Below, one piece after another: positions 20,683-32,100 of a stretch of 64,000 bases of DNA. Made by a program: the position numbers and the translations under genes. Under the pieces are notes generated by a model that worked only from the letters and a program-made list of their open reading frames with translations, was not told the DNA's origin and searched no databases. The DNA comes from Aedes albopictus. Taxonomy: Eukaryota; Arthropoda; Insecta; Diptera; Culicidae. Position 1 is the first letter of the stretch. Each line of letters begins with the position of its first letter. The stretch is taken from positions 248,161,233-248,225,232 of the forward strand of contig NC_085137.1 of assembly GCF_035046485.1 (NCBI RefSeq), given 5' to 3'.

Positions 20683-22079
20683 ATGGTTATTTGTACCTAT
20701 TACCTGAGCAATAACTGTCGGTTTGGCTCGAAGTGCAACAACGATCACATCGATTTGTCGTAAGTACTTTGCATTGGCGGCATTAGTTTTAAACGATTAA
20801 AATTACTTTTATTCCCTAATTCAGATCGGTCATCAAATCCGAAGTCGATGTAACCCTCAAGGGAAATCAGTGGCCGCTGTCCTGTTTTGGGCCATTCAAG
20901 GAACGCAACTGTGTGCCAAATTTCATCGAGGACGTCAGCTTCGAGGAGATCCGGATGATGTACCTGGAGGCGAAAATGCAGAACAACATTGCCGGCCATC
21001 AGATGCAACTGATGCAGATGATTAACGAGGCCAAACAAAAGATGCAGTGGCTTTCGACGACCAACAGGGACATCATGAACGCGTTGATTGAGATTTACAA
21101 CCAGCCAGAGGATTCAGCCAAGGCTATGCCAACGCAAGCGAATCCATTTGCAACGGCACCGATGGGCGGAGGTAATGTTGCTTCCGCAGCTAGCATTTTC
21201 GGCGGTGGAACGGCTGGAGGTGGTGGATTTGGAACGACTGGAGCGGGATTCGGTGGAGCTGCTGGGGGAACAGCTGGCAACATATTTGGAGCTGCTCCAA
21301 ATCAGTCCGCTGCGAATATATTCGGATCCGCTGGAACAGGCAGCACAATTGGCGGAAGCATATTTGCTAAACCAGCTCCTACGGCGACTGGGACATCCAG
21401 CATCTTTGGCGGTTCAGCCACACTGGGCCAACAGCAGCCGGCCAGTAGTAGTGTGTTCGGGGGTCCCGCTGTATTCGGAGGAAGTGGCTCTTCCTTGTTT
21501 TCGTCTGTTGGTCAACCACAAACAGCAGCAGCTGGCGGGTCCATCTTTGGGAGTACTACCGGAGCAACTGCAGCCACTTCCGGAAACCTGTTCGCCCAGC
21601 CCTTCGGTGGACAACAGCAGTCCCAAAGTCAGAATTTGTTCGCACAGGCACAGCCTCAAGCTCAGTCGGCAGGATCGCCGTTCACGGCAGCTCCGGCACC
21701 GGCGGCGGCCAGCAATCCGTTCGGTTCACCTTTCTCGGCATCAGCCGCACCGCAGCAAAATCTCTTCCAACAGCAAGCGACGACTGCCCCGCCACCCTTC
21801 GGACAAGCCGTTCAACCCTCGTCGCAGCAAAGCCTATTCCTGCCAGCCCCGCAACCTGCCACCACCACGCAATCCCCGTTCGGCAGTGCACCAACGGCCG
21901 GAGCTTTCGGAGCAGCAGCGACGCAGCAAGCACCGGCGATGGTTGCCCCGAGTCAGTCGGCCACAGTTTACAGCCGCGTCGAAGATCTGACCAAGGAACA
22001 ACTGGATGCGTTCGCGGCGGATCGATTCGAGCTGGGAAAGATTCCCACGGCGCCGCCTCCACGGGAGATGTGCATGTGA
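20683..22079 (+). CDS. Nup42: Nucleoporin Nup42/NUPL2-like (CCCH finger plus FG repeats)
   Basis: Two exons, 20683-20759 and 20825-22079, joined across a 65-bp GT-AG intron (20760-20824), give 443 residues. The N-terminus holds a CCCH finger (C4, C12, C18, H22). A helical segment follows at about residues 60-105 (FEEIRMMYLEAKMQNNIAG). The centre is a low-complexity domain with many FG/GLFG-like repeats (SIFG, NLFAQ, FGGAA). The C-terminus reads EDLTKEQLDAFAADRFELGK and IPTAPPPREM, the conserved tail of Nup42, which in other species contacts Gle1 on the cytoplasmic face of the pore during mRNA export. The start is the first ATG in the finger frame. A poly(A) signal (aataaa) follows at about 22148. 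The gene looks intact. Confidence 0.92.
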
Positions 22080-22200
22080 AGCGAAGGGAGGTGTGTACCT
22101 ACTTAGAAGCTAGATTATGACCGTGTTACGAATAATACTTGGTAAATTAATAAAGATGATGCACAAGGCAAGGTTTGATTTATATTGGGGTTTTTCATAA

Positions 22201-22404
22201 ATCGTAACTTTGTGGAGCGGATCTGGTTGGATGGTTAGAACACTTGACTATCACGCCGAGGACCTGGGATCGAATCCCACTCCCGACAAACTCACAAAAA
22301 TGTGAGTTCTTCCTTCGGAAGGGAAGTAAAGCGTGGGTCCCGAGATGAACTAGCCAAGGGCTAAAAATCTCGTTGATACAGATAAAAAAAAAAATCGTGA
22401 CTTT
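22201..22404 (+). mobile_element. tRNA-derived SINE (Feilai-like) with 11-bp target duplication
   Basis: The element body is 22212-22393. The 5' part has pol III box A-like (tggttggatggttag) and box B-like (gatcgaatccc) sequences. The tail is an A-run. Flanking direct repeats are atcgtaacttt (22201-22211) and atcgtgacttt (22394-22404), one mismatch. It lies directly downstream of Nup42. The tRNA-like head is not a tRNA gene. Confidence 0.85.
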
Positions 22405-24895
22405 AGTAGTTGCATACGTCTATCGTTTCGCAGACAGTGCGCGTCGACGTAACGTTGGCCAGGAAGAGTTAGCACGGAAATTCTCCTAAGGAAGATGACA
22501 CAAGAGGAATTGTAGAAGAGAGGTCTATACCTATTATGAAATTGCTCGCTTCCCTGGAGGACAAGAATGCTACGGTTCCAAAATCCAGTTCTATTATTAT
22601 AGGTTTGGGGGTCGAGTGGCACTAACTCAGAGCTTCCAAATTAAACGGCTACAAGAGGATACTAATGTTATACCGCTTATGCGGGGTCGAACCGTTTCTT
22701 CTGAAATGCTTAGAACGCATTGTGGATCATCACATCCGTGATGTTCATCTGGCCAACGTGCCTCTTCATGTGAACCAACATGCCAACAATCAATCTGGTA
22801 AGTCCAATGTGACTCTTTTACATAAGGTTGTTTACGATATCGAGAAGGCATTCGCTCACAAGCAATCCTGTTTGGGTGTTTTCTTAGATATCGAGGGTGC
22901 CTATGACAACGTGCCTTTCGATGCCATATTGGAACCCGCACGGGGTCATGGTATATCACCAATGATTTCCAATTGGATTCACCAAATGCTCAAAAACCGA
23001 CATCTCTTCTCGACATTGCGTCAAGTGGCGATTAGGAAATTGAGTGTTTGTGGATGCCCCCAAGGGGGAGTCTTATCACCACTTTTATGGAATCTCGTAG
23101 CAGATACGCTATTGAGGCAACTCAATAATAGCGGTTTTCCTACTTATGGTTTTGCCGACGACTACCTAACATTGTTAGTCGGTATGTGCATCAGCACCCT
23201 TTTCGACCTGATGCAAAACGCTCTTCAGGTAGTTGAGGGTTGGTGTCGCCAATATGGCCTTTCGGTAAATCCGAGTAAAATATCTATTGTTCTTTTCACG
23301 GAAAAGCGAAACCGTAATGGTGTTCGACCTTTACGTCTCTTTGATTCTGAAGTGTGTGGTGGCAAAATGACGAAGTGAGAACGGTCCAATCAAACTTAGG
23401 CCATCTCCAAAGGATGTGCTTAATGGCGATGTTTGGAGCGTTCTCTTCAACTCCTACGGCAGCGCTCGAAGTTCTCTTTGACGTTGCCCCACTACACATT
23501 CATCTCAAACAAGAAGCACTTTCTTGAACTTACCGTCTACGGGTACTCGGTCTACTAGAGGAAACTCCTGTAAACCGCACATCAACACACACCTCGTTGT
23601 TTCCACTTTTGGTGATTTGGGACAAAATTGTCCTTGCTCCAAGTGAACTTACAATTGCTTGTAATTTCCCATATAGGACATTTTCCACGAATTTCCCTTC
23701 CCGGGAAGAGTGGACATCTGGTTATATGGAAAGAAGTATTTCAGACGGCATCGTATGTTACACCGATCCCTTCTCGAAGGTCGAGCTGGTGCCGATGTCT
23801 ACTCCCATGAGCTAAGGCTACATCAACCTTACTCACTTGGTAGACACTGTACCGTTTTTAAGGCCAAAATCTTTACTCTTATGTGCGGAGTGCAATCAGC
23901 ACTTCAGCAGCACGTAATGGGCAAAGTAATATATTTCTGTTCAGATAAATAGCCTGGCAGCTATTAAAGCACTTGTTTCGGCCAACTTTGGGTCGAAGAT
24001 AGTTATCGCTTTTCGAACTCAAATCGAGGAGCTGGATTCAGCAAACGCTGTTCACCTTGTATGGGTACCTGGCCATTCTTCCAACGCTGGAAATGAATTG
24101 GCAGATAAGTTAGCTCGCACTGGAGCATCACATGACTTTATTGGCCCTGAGCCAACTATTTCGATATCGAAGTGTTGGGTAAAGCTTCAGATTCACACCT
24201 GGGCTGGCACAGACAATACTGGAATAGTTTGGAGTCATGTCGTCAAACTAAATTGTATTGTACTGAGCCATCTTCAAGGGTGGCGAAGTATCTTACAAAT
24301 CTGTCAAAGCAGAATTGCAGCATTCTGGTCAAAGCGTTTACTGGCCACTGCCGACTCAGCTATCACATGGCGAATATTCAGCAAGCTGATTGCTTTGTAT
24401 GTGATAGTTGTGGATCCGATTATGGAACTTCGTATCATTATTTGATATGTAATTGTCCAGTTTTGCGCAACTGCGTTTTCGAGTATTCGTAGTATTAAGT
24501 GAAACTGACTTCAGAAACCTGAATCTTCGGGATGTTTTATTGTTCTTGACCCGCTGTGGTAAGAGCTATGGCTTTACGCTTTATGCGTTATTACAGTGCC
24601 CTTTTCAGGGCGCTGTTTGAACTTATTGTGGTACGTTTATGCGTTAGTGCCCTCTTCCAGGGTATCTTATCCTATTTCCCTACCCGTCCTTGTCCCCATA
24701 TTATTCCTTATTTCCTTCCTTTTCCCTGAGGTAGATGATGAAATAGGCTTTTACTATGGCGATGACACACATTTCCAGTCCCAAATGGAGGATAACTTTC
24801 CTCTGGAGCCGGCCTTCTGATACATGATAATACATGTTAATAGCTTACTGGAGGCTCACTCTCCAGAAAAATAAAGAAATCATGACGTTTTAAAA
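22405..24895 (+). mobile_element. Decayed LOA/Lian-like non-LTR retrotransposon, 5' truncated
   Basis: An RT frame at 22665-23378 shows LGVFLDIEGAYDNVPFDAIL, CGCPQGGVLSPLLWNLVADT and GFADDYLTL. After frame breaks a thumb region follows (near 23590-23740), then an RNase H remnant around 23945-24115 (IKALVSANFG..., HLVWVPGHSSNAGNELADKLA) and a cysteine-rich tail (CFVCDSCGSDYGTSYHYLICNCP). The RT plus RNase H layout is characteristic of the LOA clade, to which mosquito Lian belongs. The 3' end is near an AATAAAG at 24870. Several frameshifts and stops make it inactive. The endonuclease part is missing. Confidence 0.82.
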
Positions 24896-25066
24896 GACGT
24901 CGAAAGGAGTTTCTTTCCATTGAACACACCGCCTAGCTTCGATCGATCATTCATATTTTGCATGAGGTGTCCATGTTCCGAAGCGTCCACATATTTCGTT
25001 AAATAAATAGTCTTAAATCCGTTAACTTACCTGCATCCACTACTCCTCGGTTTAACTTCCAGCTCA

Positions 25067-27060
25067 TTACGCCGCTATCCTTTCTTCCGCCATATCGCTG
25101 ACTCCCGCAACTGTTGAACCTGCTGCTGTGGCTTGTGACTGACAGTGCGAAAGTGGGCCTTCCCCAAGCGTCGTAGTGGGACTTTTCCTTTTCCCGTGGC
25201 TCTTGTTGTTAACCACTTTCCACGCAAAATCGAACGGATATTCAACCGGCTTGAAGTGATCCGGGGTGTCATCATCGATTCCGCTGACCTTGTGAGCCGG
25301 TTGACCCTTCATGTGGATACGCTCCAGAATCGTGGCATTGTGCGTCAGGGGATCCAAGCCGGTGATGTGGAAGAACAGATCCTCTTTACTCTTGACGCCG
25401 CTGACTCCGCGTTTGGTGAAGAACTGTAAGAACGGATGTTGTTGGATGGGTTGTCATTTGTTTCTCTTAGCTAGTTTAGTGATCTAAATTTAAAAAAAAA
25501 CTAAAAAGTACTTGTCACTTACCGTGCTGATGTTGTCACAATCTCGCATCAGGAACTCCAACGCACCGGGATGGCCCGGTTCCACCGACTGAGCCACATC
25601 GATGATCCAGCACTGCTCATCGAACCACAGCACATTATACTCGGACATGTCGGCATGCACCAGCCGGGCCTCGTTGTACAGCTTGTACATGATCTCCACC
25701 AGCTCTTCGTAGGCACAAATCAACTGCGCATCGCTCAGGATGGCCTCCTTCAACTTCGGCGCCGGAACCATGTTTTCCCCAATGAAGGACATCACCAGGA
25801 CGTTCTTCTTCAGTGCAACGATTTCCGGACACCGAATGCCGTACTTTTTCATTCGGTTCAGATTGTGCAACTCCTTTTCGGCCCACATGTTGATGACCAC
25901 CTTGGCGTTCTGCTTCGAGTACCTTCCGGCAAACCGGAAGTCATCCTTAATGTATCGATCACGCTGCTTGAACTCGTTCAATGTGGTGCTGAAAATCTTA
26001 ATGGCCACTTCCTTCGGATGCGAGTCACCCTCTTCTAGGTTTGGATTCATCGGATCCGTTTCGGCATGTAAAATGACAGCTTCCTTCCCGGTCGAGATGA
26101 TTCCATCGATCGATTCTAGCAGTTGGTTATTGATCCACTTGTACAGAATCATCCGAGTCGGCTCATCCAGACCCATTTCCGCCGTCGCGATGTTCTCCTT
26201 TCGGTCCTGAGCTTTGTGCTGCTTCTTGGTGGCCTTCTTCGAATGCGTTTTCAGCTGATTGAACACCTTGTTGGACAGTTTCATATCGAAACCGGCACCA
26301 TCTCCGGTAGAAAACTCCGGCGGAAACGACATCACCTTGCAAGCGTTCTTCCGCCCGGAAATATCCTGATTGTGCTTGGTAACCATTTCTCCGTCCTCGT
26401 TTACCTTGTAGCCTACCTTCGGTATAGACTTTTGCTCTTTTTCGTTCGTCTCGAATCTATCCCAATCCGCCTTCGGATCCAAAGGAATATCCTGCACCTC
26501 TTCGTACACCAACTCTTCCGGTACCATCCGGTAATTCTTCAGCGATATCTTCACGCAAGAATTCTTGTTACGGTGGTCCTCCACACGCTTCAGTTCGTCA
26601 TCGTATTCACTATCGAACTGAGCCTGCAGCAACTTGGCAATCGCCGCATCCGAATCCAGCTGCTTCTGGTCCGCTTCCTCGATAGCCCGGAGAACATCCT
26701 CCGGTATGGCAGCCTCTGCGAATCCACCCACGGCTCCACCACTAAAAAACAAAACCATGCATCACAATCCGTCACGACTCCGTCCATCAAAACAACTCAC
26801 CTTTCCTCCAGCAATCCCGGATCTATCGCCTTGGAGCAACCGGGCATTGGTTCAAACTCTTCCGGTTTCACAACAGCCTTCACTGGCGGCATTGCCCCGG
26901 CCACCGCTTCCTTTCTCGAGTGCTTCGCTTCTTGGACTCTCGCCGAAATCACCCCTCCTCCCTCTTGTTTCTGCAAACCGCGTGCAAATTCCTCGGACAT
27001 GATCTCCTGGAAATCGACGGCCTCGACCGCTGCCACTGTTCCCCACGGCGACGAAGACAT
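25067..27060 (-). CDS. RIOK3: Atypical serine/threonine kinase RIOK3-like
   Basis: Three exons on -, 27060-26801, 26741-25523 and 25423-25067, separated by GT-AG introns of 59 and 99 bp, encode 611 residues. The N-terminal part carries the RIO3-specific MSEEFARGL and LLQAQFDSEYDDEL motifs. The kinase core follows: nucleotide loop STGKEAV (303-309), catalytic lysine in VAIKIF (335), KQRDRYIKDDFRF, hinge MSFIGENMVPAPKL, catalytic loop HADMSEYN (449-456) and metal-binding IIDVAQ (Asp468). The last exon adds FFTKRGV and a basic, low-complexity tail. RIO3 proteins are cytosolic and linked to small-subunit maturation and innate immune signalling in animals. The ATG at 27060 is the first in frame. 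The gene looks intact. Confidence 0.93.
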
Positions 27061-27371
27061 ATTTTTCTTTTGTGACAAAAACTAAGGGCTAGACTTGGGC
27101 GCCTAAATACGCTATTCCTACGAGGTATCTATGTACAAAATGTTGCTCACGAATCACCGCAACCTAAGCACGAAGCTAGACTATCGAAATGTTGTGAAAT
27201 TCTTAAATCGTAATGCAAAATAATGAAGTAATGACGAAGTCGTGTGAAAAGGGATCCACGCACGGACACGACGATTGCACTTGCACCAAGGAGAATTTTG
27301 ACGTTTATCGTTGCATGTTTATGTTCGAAATTTTCGGAAATGCATCAGGGTTGCCCCAGACGCGGTGCACG
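27061..27371 (-). promoter_or_regulatory. RIOK3: Upstream region of RIOK3
   Basis: About 300 bp between the RIOK3 start and a MITE. It includes 5' UTR and probably the promoter, but no clear TATA box or initiator stands out. No other gene is seen. Confidence 0.35.
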
Positions 27372-27760
27372 CTACACGGAACTACAAATCAACCCAAATT
27401 TAAGTTGTTTTGACGCAATCCCGGTCTTCCGTGGAATTGCTCAAATTTGCGTTAAACAGCGAAAGTGGTGAATGAGTAGTTCTCGTTTGAGAGCGGCAAA
27501 AAAATTAACCCAGTGGTAAGTTATTTTCACCCAACGGAGGCCTCAAATGACGCAAATTTGGGTTAACTCAAGAAAACCCAAATTTGGCTTCTTCCACGGA
27601 AGAGCAGCGGATGCGTCGGTGCTTCTCTCTTTGTTTTCGACAACATTGCGGTGGGGCGAGGGAGAAAACAACCCAACTTTGAGTTAAAACTTTATGCAGT
27701 TTACCCAAATTTGAGTTTTTAAAACTTATTCTTTGGGTTATAATATTTTTCCGTGTAAGA
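27372..27760. mobile_element. MITE-like element rich in AACCCAAATTT palindromes
   Basis: Ends resemble each other inverted (CTACACGGAA at left, TTCCGTGTAAG at right). The interior repeats AACCCAAATTTGGGTT-like words several times. There is no transposase. Confidence 0.55.
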
Positions 27761-27804
27761 TCAGTTCTGGAGCTCGATTTGAACTAGGATAGGATACGAT
27801 AACT

Positions 27805-28059
27805 CTAGATTGAGTTTAAATAAGGGCGAAAGTAACATGAGAGAGTTCTCTTCATCGACTCTCTCTTTTGCAAATTACAGTGACAAGATGCAAATTCAAT
27901 CGAACTTTTTTACCTTTAGACGCTAGATTGCATCGCAACCTAGCGATTTATGGCCAAAAAGTTTAATCATACTTGCATCTTGTCACTTTAATTTGAAGAA
28001 GAGAAAGTCGATGAAGAGAACTCTCATGTTACTTTCGCCCTTATTTAAACTCAATCTAG
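27805..28059. mobile_element. 255-bp long-TIR MITE, copy 1
   Basis: Arms of about 90 bp (CTAGATTGAGTTTAAATAAG ... and complement) flank a short centre. A near-identical 257-bp copy is at 35812-36068. Confidence 0.88.
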
Positions 28060-28181
28060 AACTAGTCAGCCCAAAAGAGACCAATTTGGGGACCACTAAT
28101 CTTAGCAACGCGGAAAAACAAGACAGCAAGCTGTGAAATTAGACAGAGAAGTTGCAGGTGTCACATCCTATCCTAGGATTT

Positions 28182-28418
28182 GAATAGGTCGTATGTGCTT
28201 TTGTCGATTAAAAATTCGATCAGTTGGATTCGCTTATCATAGCGAAAACCGTAGAAATTGAGCAAAGTTTATACATACAGCAGAATCCTCACAAAACAGG
28301 CTTTCTGTTCCATTATTAAAAGTTTGCAAAATATCTGCCATATTGCTACAATGCCTAAAATAAACTGATCGAATTTTATATCGACAAAAGCACATACGAC
28401 CTATTCAAATCGAGCTCC
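28182..28418. mobile_element. MITE with ~45-bp inverted arms
   Basis: The left arm 'tttgaataggtcgtatgtg...gatcagtt' pairs with the right arm 'aactgatcgaatt...cacatacgacctattcaaa'. One terminus also occurs alone at 46678-46700. Confidence 0.7.
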
Positions 28419-28429
28419 AGCTTCCAGCT

Positions 28430-28601
28430 CCAGCTTCCAAAAAGTGCACAACCGCAAATATGCGTAAATGATACTCAAATATAGGTAAACAAAACTCAAA
28501 TATGGGTAATGTGGACACAAATATGAGTAATTGTAACCCAAATATGGGTTAATATTATCTATAAATGCGGTTGTGCACTTTTCCAAAATATGAGTTTTAT
28601 T
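28430..28601. repeat. Repeat entered by the copia element (left part)
   Basis: It contains repeated AAATATGGGTA-like words and a 'gtgcacaaccgca...tgcggttgtgcac' inverted pair (28446-28581). Similar motifs resume after the copia element at 33428-33510. Confidence 0.5.
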
Positions 28602-28880
28602 TGTGGAGGTGCAATGGTAAGACCTTTTCAAATGTTACTCCACATTGCCCACCCCTACTGGTGGACCGAGAGCTGATGACAGCAACACATCTGGTATGTT
28701 CTTTGCATTTTTCTATTCATTGCTCACTAGTAAAACCGTTCGCCTACCGCGTGCATTGTATTTTACATTTATCCCGAATTAAACCCGTTTCGTAGAGTAA
28801 TCCCGCGAGTTAAGTCTTCTTTCGCTGATTCCGAATTCCCGGTGCTTCTTCCGTTCCACTGCTGCCTGATTCTGCCATCA
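28602..28880 (+). repeat. 5' LTR of copia element (279 bp)
   Basis: TGTGGAGGTGC...TCTGCCATCA, identical by eye to 33144-33422. Confidence 0.96.
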
Positions 28881-28896
28881 GGTTATTGGCCCAAGG
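28881..28896 (+). other. Primer-binding site of copia element
   Basis: Directly after the LTR: ggttattggcccaagg. It resembles the internal tRNA-iMet complement used by Drosophila copia, one base longer in the middle. Confidence 0.6.
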
Positions 28897-29169
28897 ACGC
28901 GGTCGCCGCGGATTTCGAAGAAAGTGATCGGAAAACGATTTGGCTGGCCGAGCCGCCATTGTTCCGTTGTGCGTGCGAAAAGAGACAAGAGGAAAATACT
29001 CGTGAAGACACTGCCGGGCGCCGGCTGCGAGTGTGTTAGTGACTCGGTGAACGGTGTTGTGGTCCCCACCGTCGATCGGTTGGAAGATTGGTGAACGATT
29101 AGAGTGCGGCGCCGATAAACAAAACATTTTGTGTTTCGATTTGCCAAGTGACTGTGAACGGTGGTGAAA

Positions 29170-32100
29170 ATGGTCGATGCCAGATTCTCTATTCCAAAGT
29201 TAAACGGACAGAACTGGCAGAGCTGGAAAGTGCGCGTAGAAATGCTTTTGTGTCGCGAGGATCTGTGGTACGTAATTGAAGACGATCCTCCGGAAGACGA
29301 TGAACAGATCGAGTTCGCTCGGTGGAAGGTTGCCGATCGAAAAGCTAAAGCGACCATTGTGCTCTTGTTAGAAGACAGCCAGCTCCCGCTGGTGAAGAAT
29401 AGTGTTTCCGCGCGTGAAGTGTATAACTCGCTCAAATCGTACCACCAGAAAACAAGTCGGTCTGTGCGCGTTTCGCTGCTGAAGAAATTGTGCGCGATGA
29501 ATCTCCCAGAGCGCGGGGATCTGGAGCGACACTTGTGCGAAATCGACGAGTTGTTCGACAGACTTGGAGCCGCGGGCACAGAACTTGACAAGGACACAAA
29601 GATCTGTATGCTCTTGCGAAGCCTGCCGCCGTCGTTCGACGGAATCGTCTCGGCACTCGATGGTCGGCCAGATGACGATATTTCCATGGACGTAGTCAAG
29701 TCCAAACTGATGGACGAGTACCTCAGGCGCATGGAGAGGGAAGGTTCCTCCAGCAAAACGGAGAAGGCGATGCGCTCCTCGGAAGGGAAGAAGACGAAAG
29801 AAACGAGAACGTGCCACTTTTGCAAGCTGCCGGGCCACCTGCGCCGGAACTGCAGGAAGTTTCTCGCGTCGCAGAATGCGGAGTGCTCGAAGAAAGAGGG
29901 CGCAAAAGCGAAGACCGCCCAAGCTGGTGAGAAGCAGGTTGCTTTCACGCTGGCTGAAGATGCTGGCTCGTCTGCCTGGATCATCGACAGCGGAGCAAGT
30001 ACTCACATGACCGGAGACAGATCCTTCTTCGGAGAACTTCAGGAATTCGCTGGAGGTTGGATCACCATGGCGAATGGTGAGAAAACACAGATTCGCGGCG
30101 AAGGAAGTGGTGTGATCAGTGGTGTTGACGATAACGGTGAAAATGTGAAGATCTCGATGGCCGAAGTGAAGTATGTGCCGGGCCTCGCGACGTGTTTGAT
30201 TTCGGTGGGGCGTCTGGCGAAGAAGAATCTGAAAGTGGTATTTGAAGAAGATTCGTGCAACATCTGTGACCAGAAGGGAACCGTTGTCGCGACCGGAGTT
30301 CGCGCCGGCGGCCTCTATCGCCTGCGGCTTGGTCATTCGTCGATGAGTGCTACAGCTGGCCAACATCTGGAGAACTGCCAGCACCAGTGGCACCGGCGGT
30401 TGGGCCACCGCGAGTGGGCAGCTGCCGAGCGTTTGCTGAAGGAGGAGCTTGCGACCGGACTTAAGGTGAGCAACTGTGGATTGCGAGTTGTGTGTGAGTG
30501 TTGCATGGAGGGGAAGTCCGCCCGGGCCCCCTTTCCTGCGGTGTGTGAGCGAAAATCAACCCAGATTCTCGACATCGTCCACACAGACCTCTGTGGACCG
30601 ATGAAGAATGAGACCCCAAGTGGTTGCCGCTATGTCATGCATATTATTGATGACTATAGTCGGTTTACCGTGACATACTTGCTGAAAGCAAAGTCCGAAG
30701 CAGCAGGAAACATCAAGGACTATGTCCGGTGGGTTGAGACTTTGACAGGGCGCAAGCCGCGTGTAGTCAGGTCTGACGGCGGTGGCGAATTTGATAACGC
30801 CGAGCTGAGGCGATTTTACAAGGAGGAGGGAATAAAGCCACAATACACAACCGCATATTCTCCGCAATCCAACGGCGTTGCTGAGCGGAAGAATCGGTCG
30901 ATAACCGAAATGGCGACATGCATGTTGATCGACGCGAACCTGGAGAAACGGTACTGGGGTGAAGCGGTACTCACTGCCACCTACCTTCAGAACCGACTTC
31001 CGTCCAGGTCAATCAACAAGACGCCCTTCGAACTGTGGTGGGGGCGTAAGCCGGACCTCAGCCACCTTCGAGTGTTCGGCGCTGAGGCGTTTGTCCACAT
31101 TCCGGAAACCAAGCGAAGCAAACTGGAGAGCAAAGCTCGGAAGCTTATCTTCGTGGGATATTCCATGGAGCATAAAGGGTATCGGTTCCTCGATCGTGAG
31201 ACGGACCGTATCGTTGTCAGCCGCGATGCCAGATTCGTGGAGCTGGGCAATGGTTCATCGTGTACGGAGCTTCCTGTTGCTGTTCCGGATCCTGCAAAAC
31301 GTCGAGCTGTTGAAAAGAGCGAAGTGCTGTTCAAGGAAGAGAACGAAGCGAAGCCAGAATGTGATGAGGCAGAAGATCCCTTGAGAGTGCTGCCAGGAGA
31401 AGAGGCAAACAGTGATGAAGAACAAAGTGATGCGAATAGCCAATACGAATCTATGAGTGACAGTTCTGAGGCGAGAGTGCAAGCCCCTGTTCGTCAGTCT
31501 TCCCGTGTGAACCGTGGTGCAATCCCCAAACATTTGAACGATTATGTGCTGGACTTTTCTGTGGGTATTGCTGCGTGTGCGGTCGAAGAACCGACGGACG
31601 TTAGTGAAGCAAAGCAGAAGCGTGAGTGGAGAGAGGCTATGGTCGATGAGCTAGACTCACATCGGCGAAATGACACTTGGGAGCTCGTTCCATTGCCTCC
31701 TGGAAAGAAGGCGATAGGCTCCAAGTGGGTGTTTAAAGTGAAGAAAGACGAACAAGGGCGAGTGATTAAGTACAAGGCTAGAATAGTGGCGCAAGGATAT
31801 GCGCAGAAGTTTGGTGTGGACTTTAACCAAGTGTTTGCTCCCGTGACACACCAAGCGACGCTGCGTACATTTCTCGTAGTGGCTGCGAAGCAGAAGATGT
31901 TCGTTCGGCACGTTGACGTTAAGACAGCCTACCTCAACGGCGAGTTAGAGGAAGAGCTGTACATGCGCCAACCGCCGGGTTACGAGGTACCTGGACAGGA
32001 GGAGTCTGTATGCCGTCTGAAGCGTAGCATCTACGGCTTACGACAGGCCGCGCGCTGCTGGAATAAGAAGCTGCAGGAGGTTTTGTCAAAGCTTGGATTT

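Noticed and set aside
21088..21990. 300-codon alternative frame within Nup42
   Set aside because: Shadow frame. The FG-repeat frame has the family motifs and a consistent splice junction.
22212..22300. tRNA gene (box A and box B present)
   Set aside because: The sequence continues into a SINE body with an A-tail and is flanked by an 11-bp target duplication, and it does not form a clear cloverleaf.
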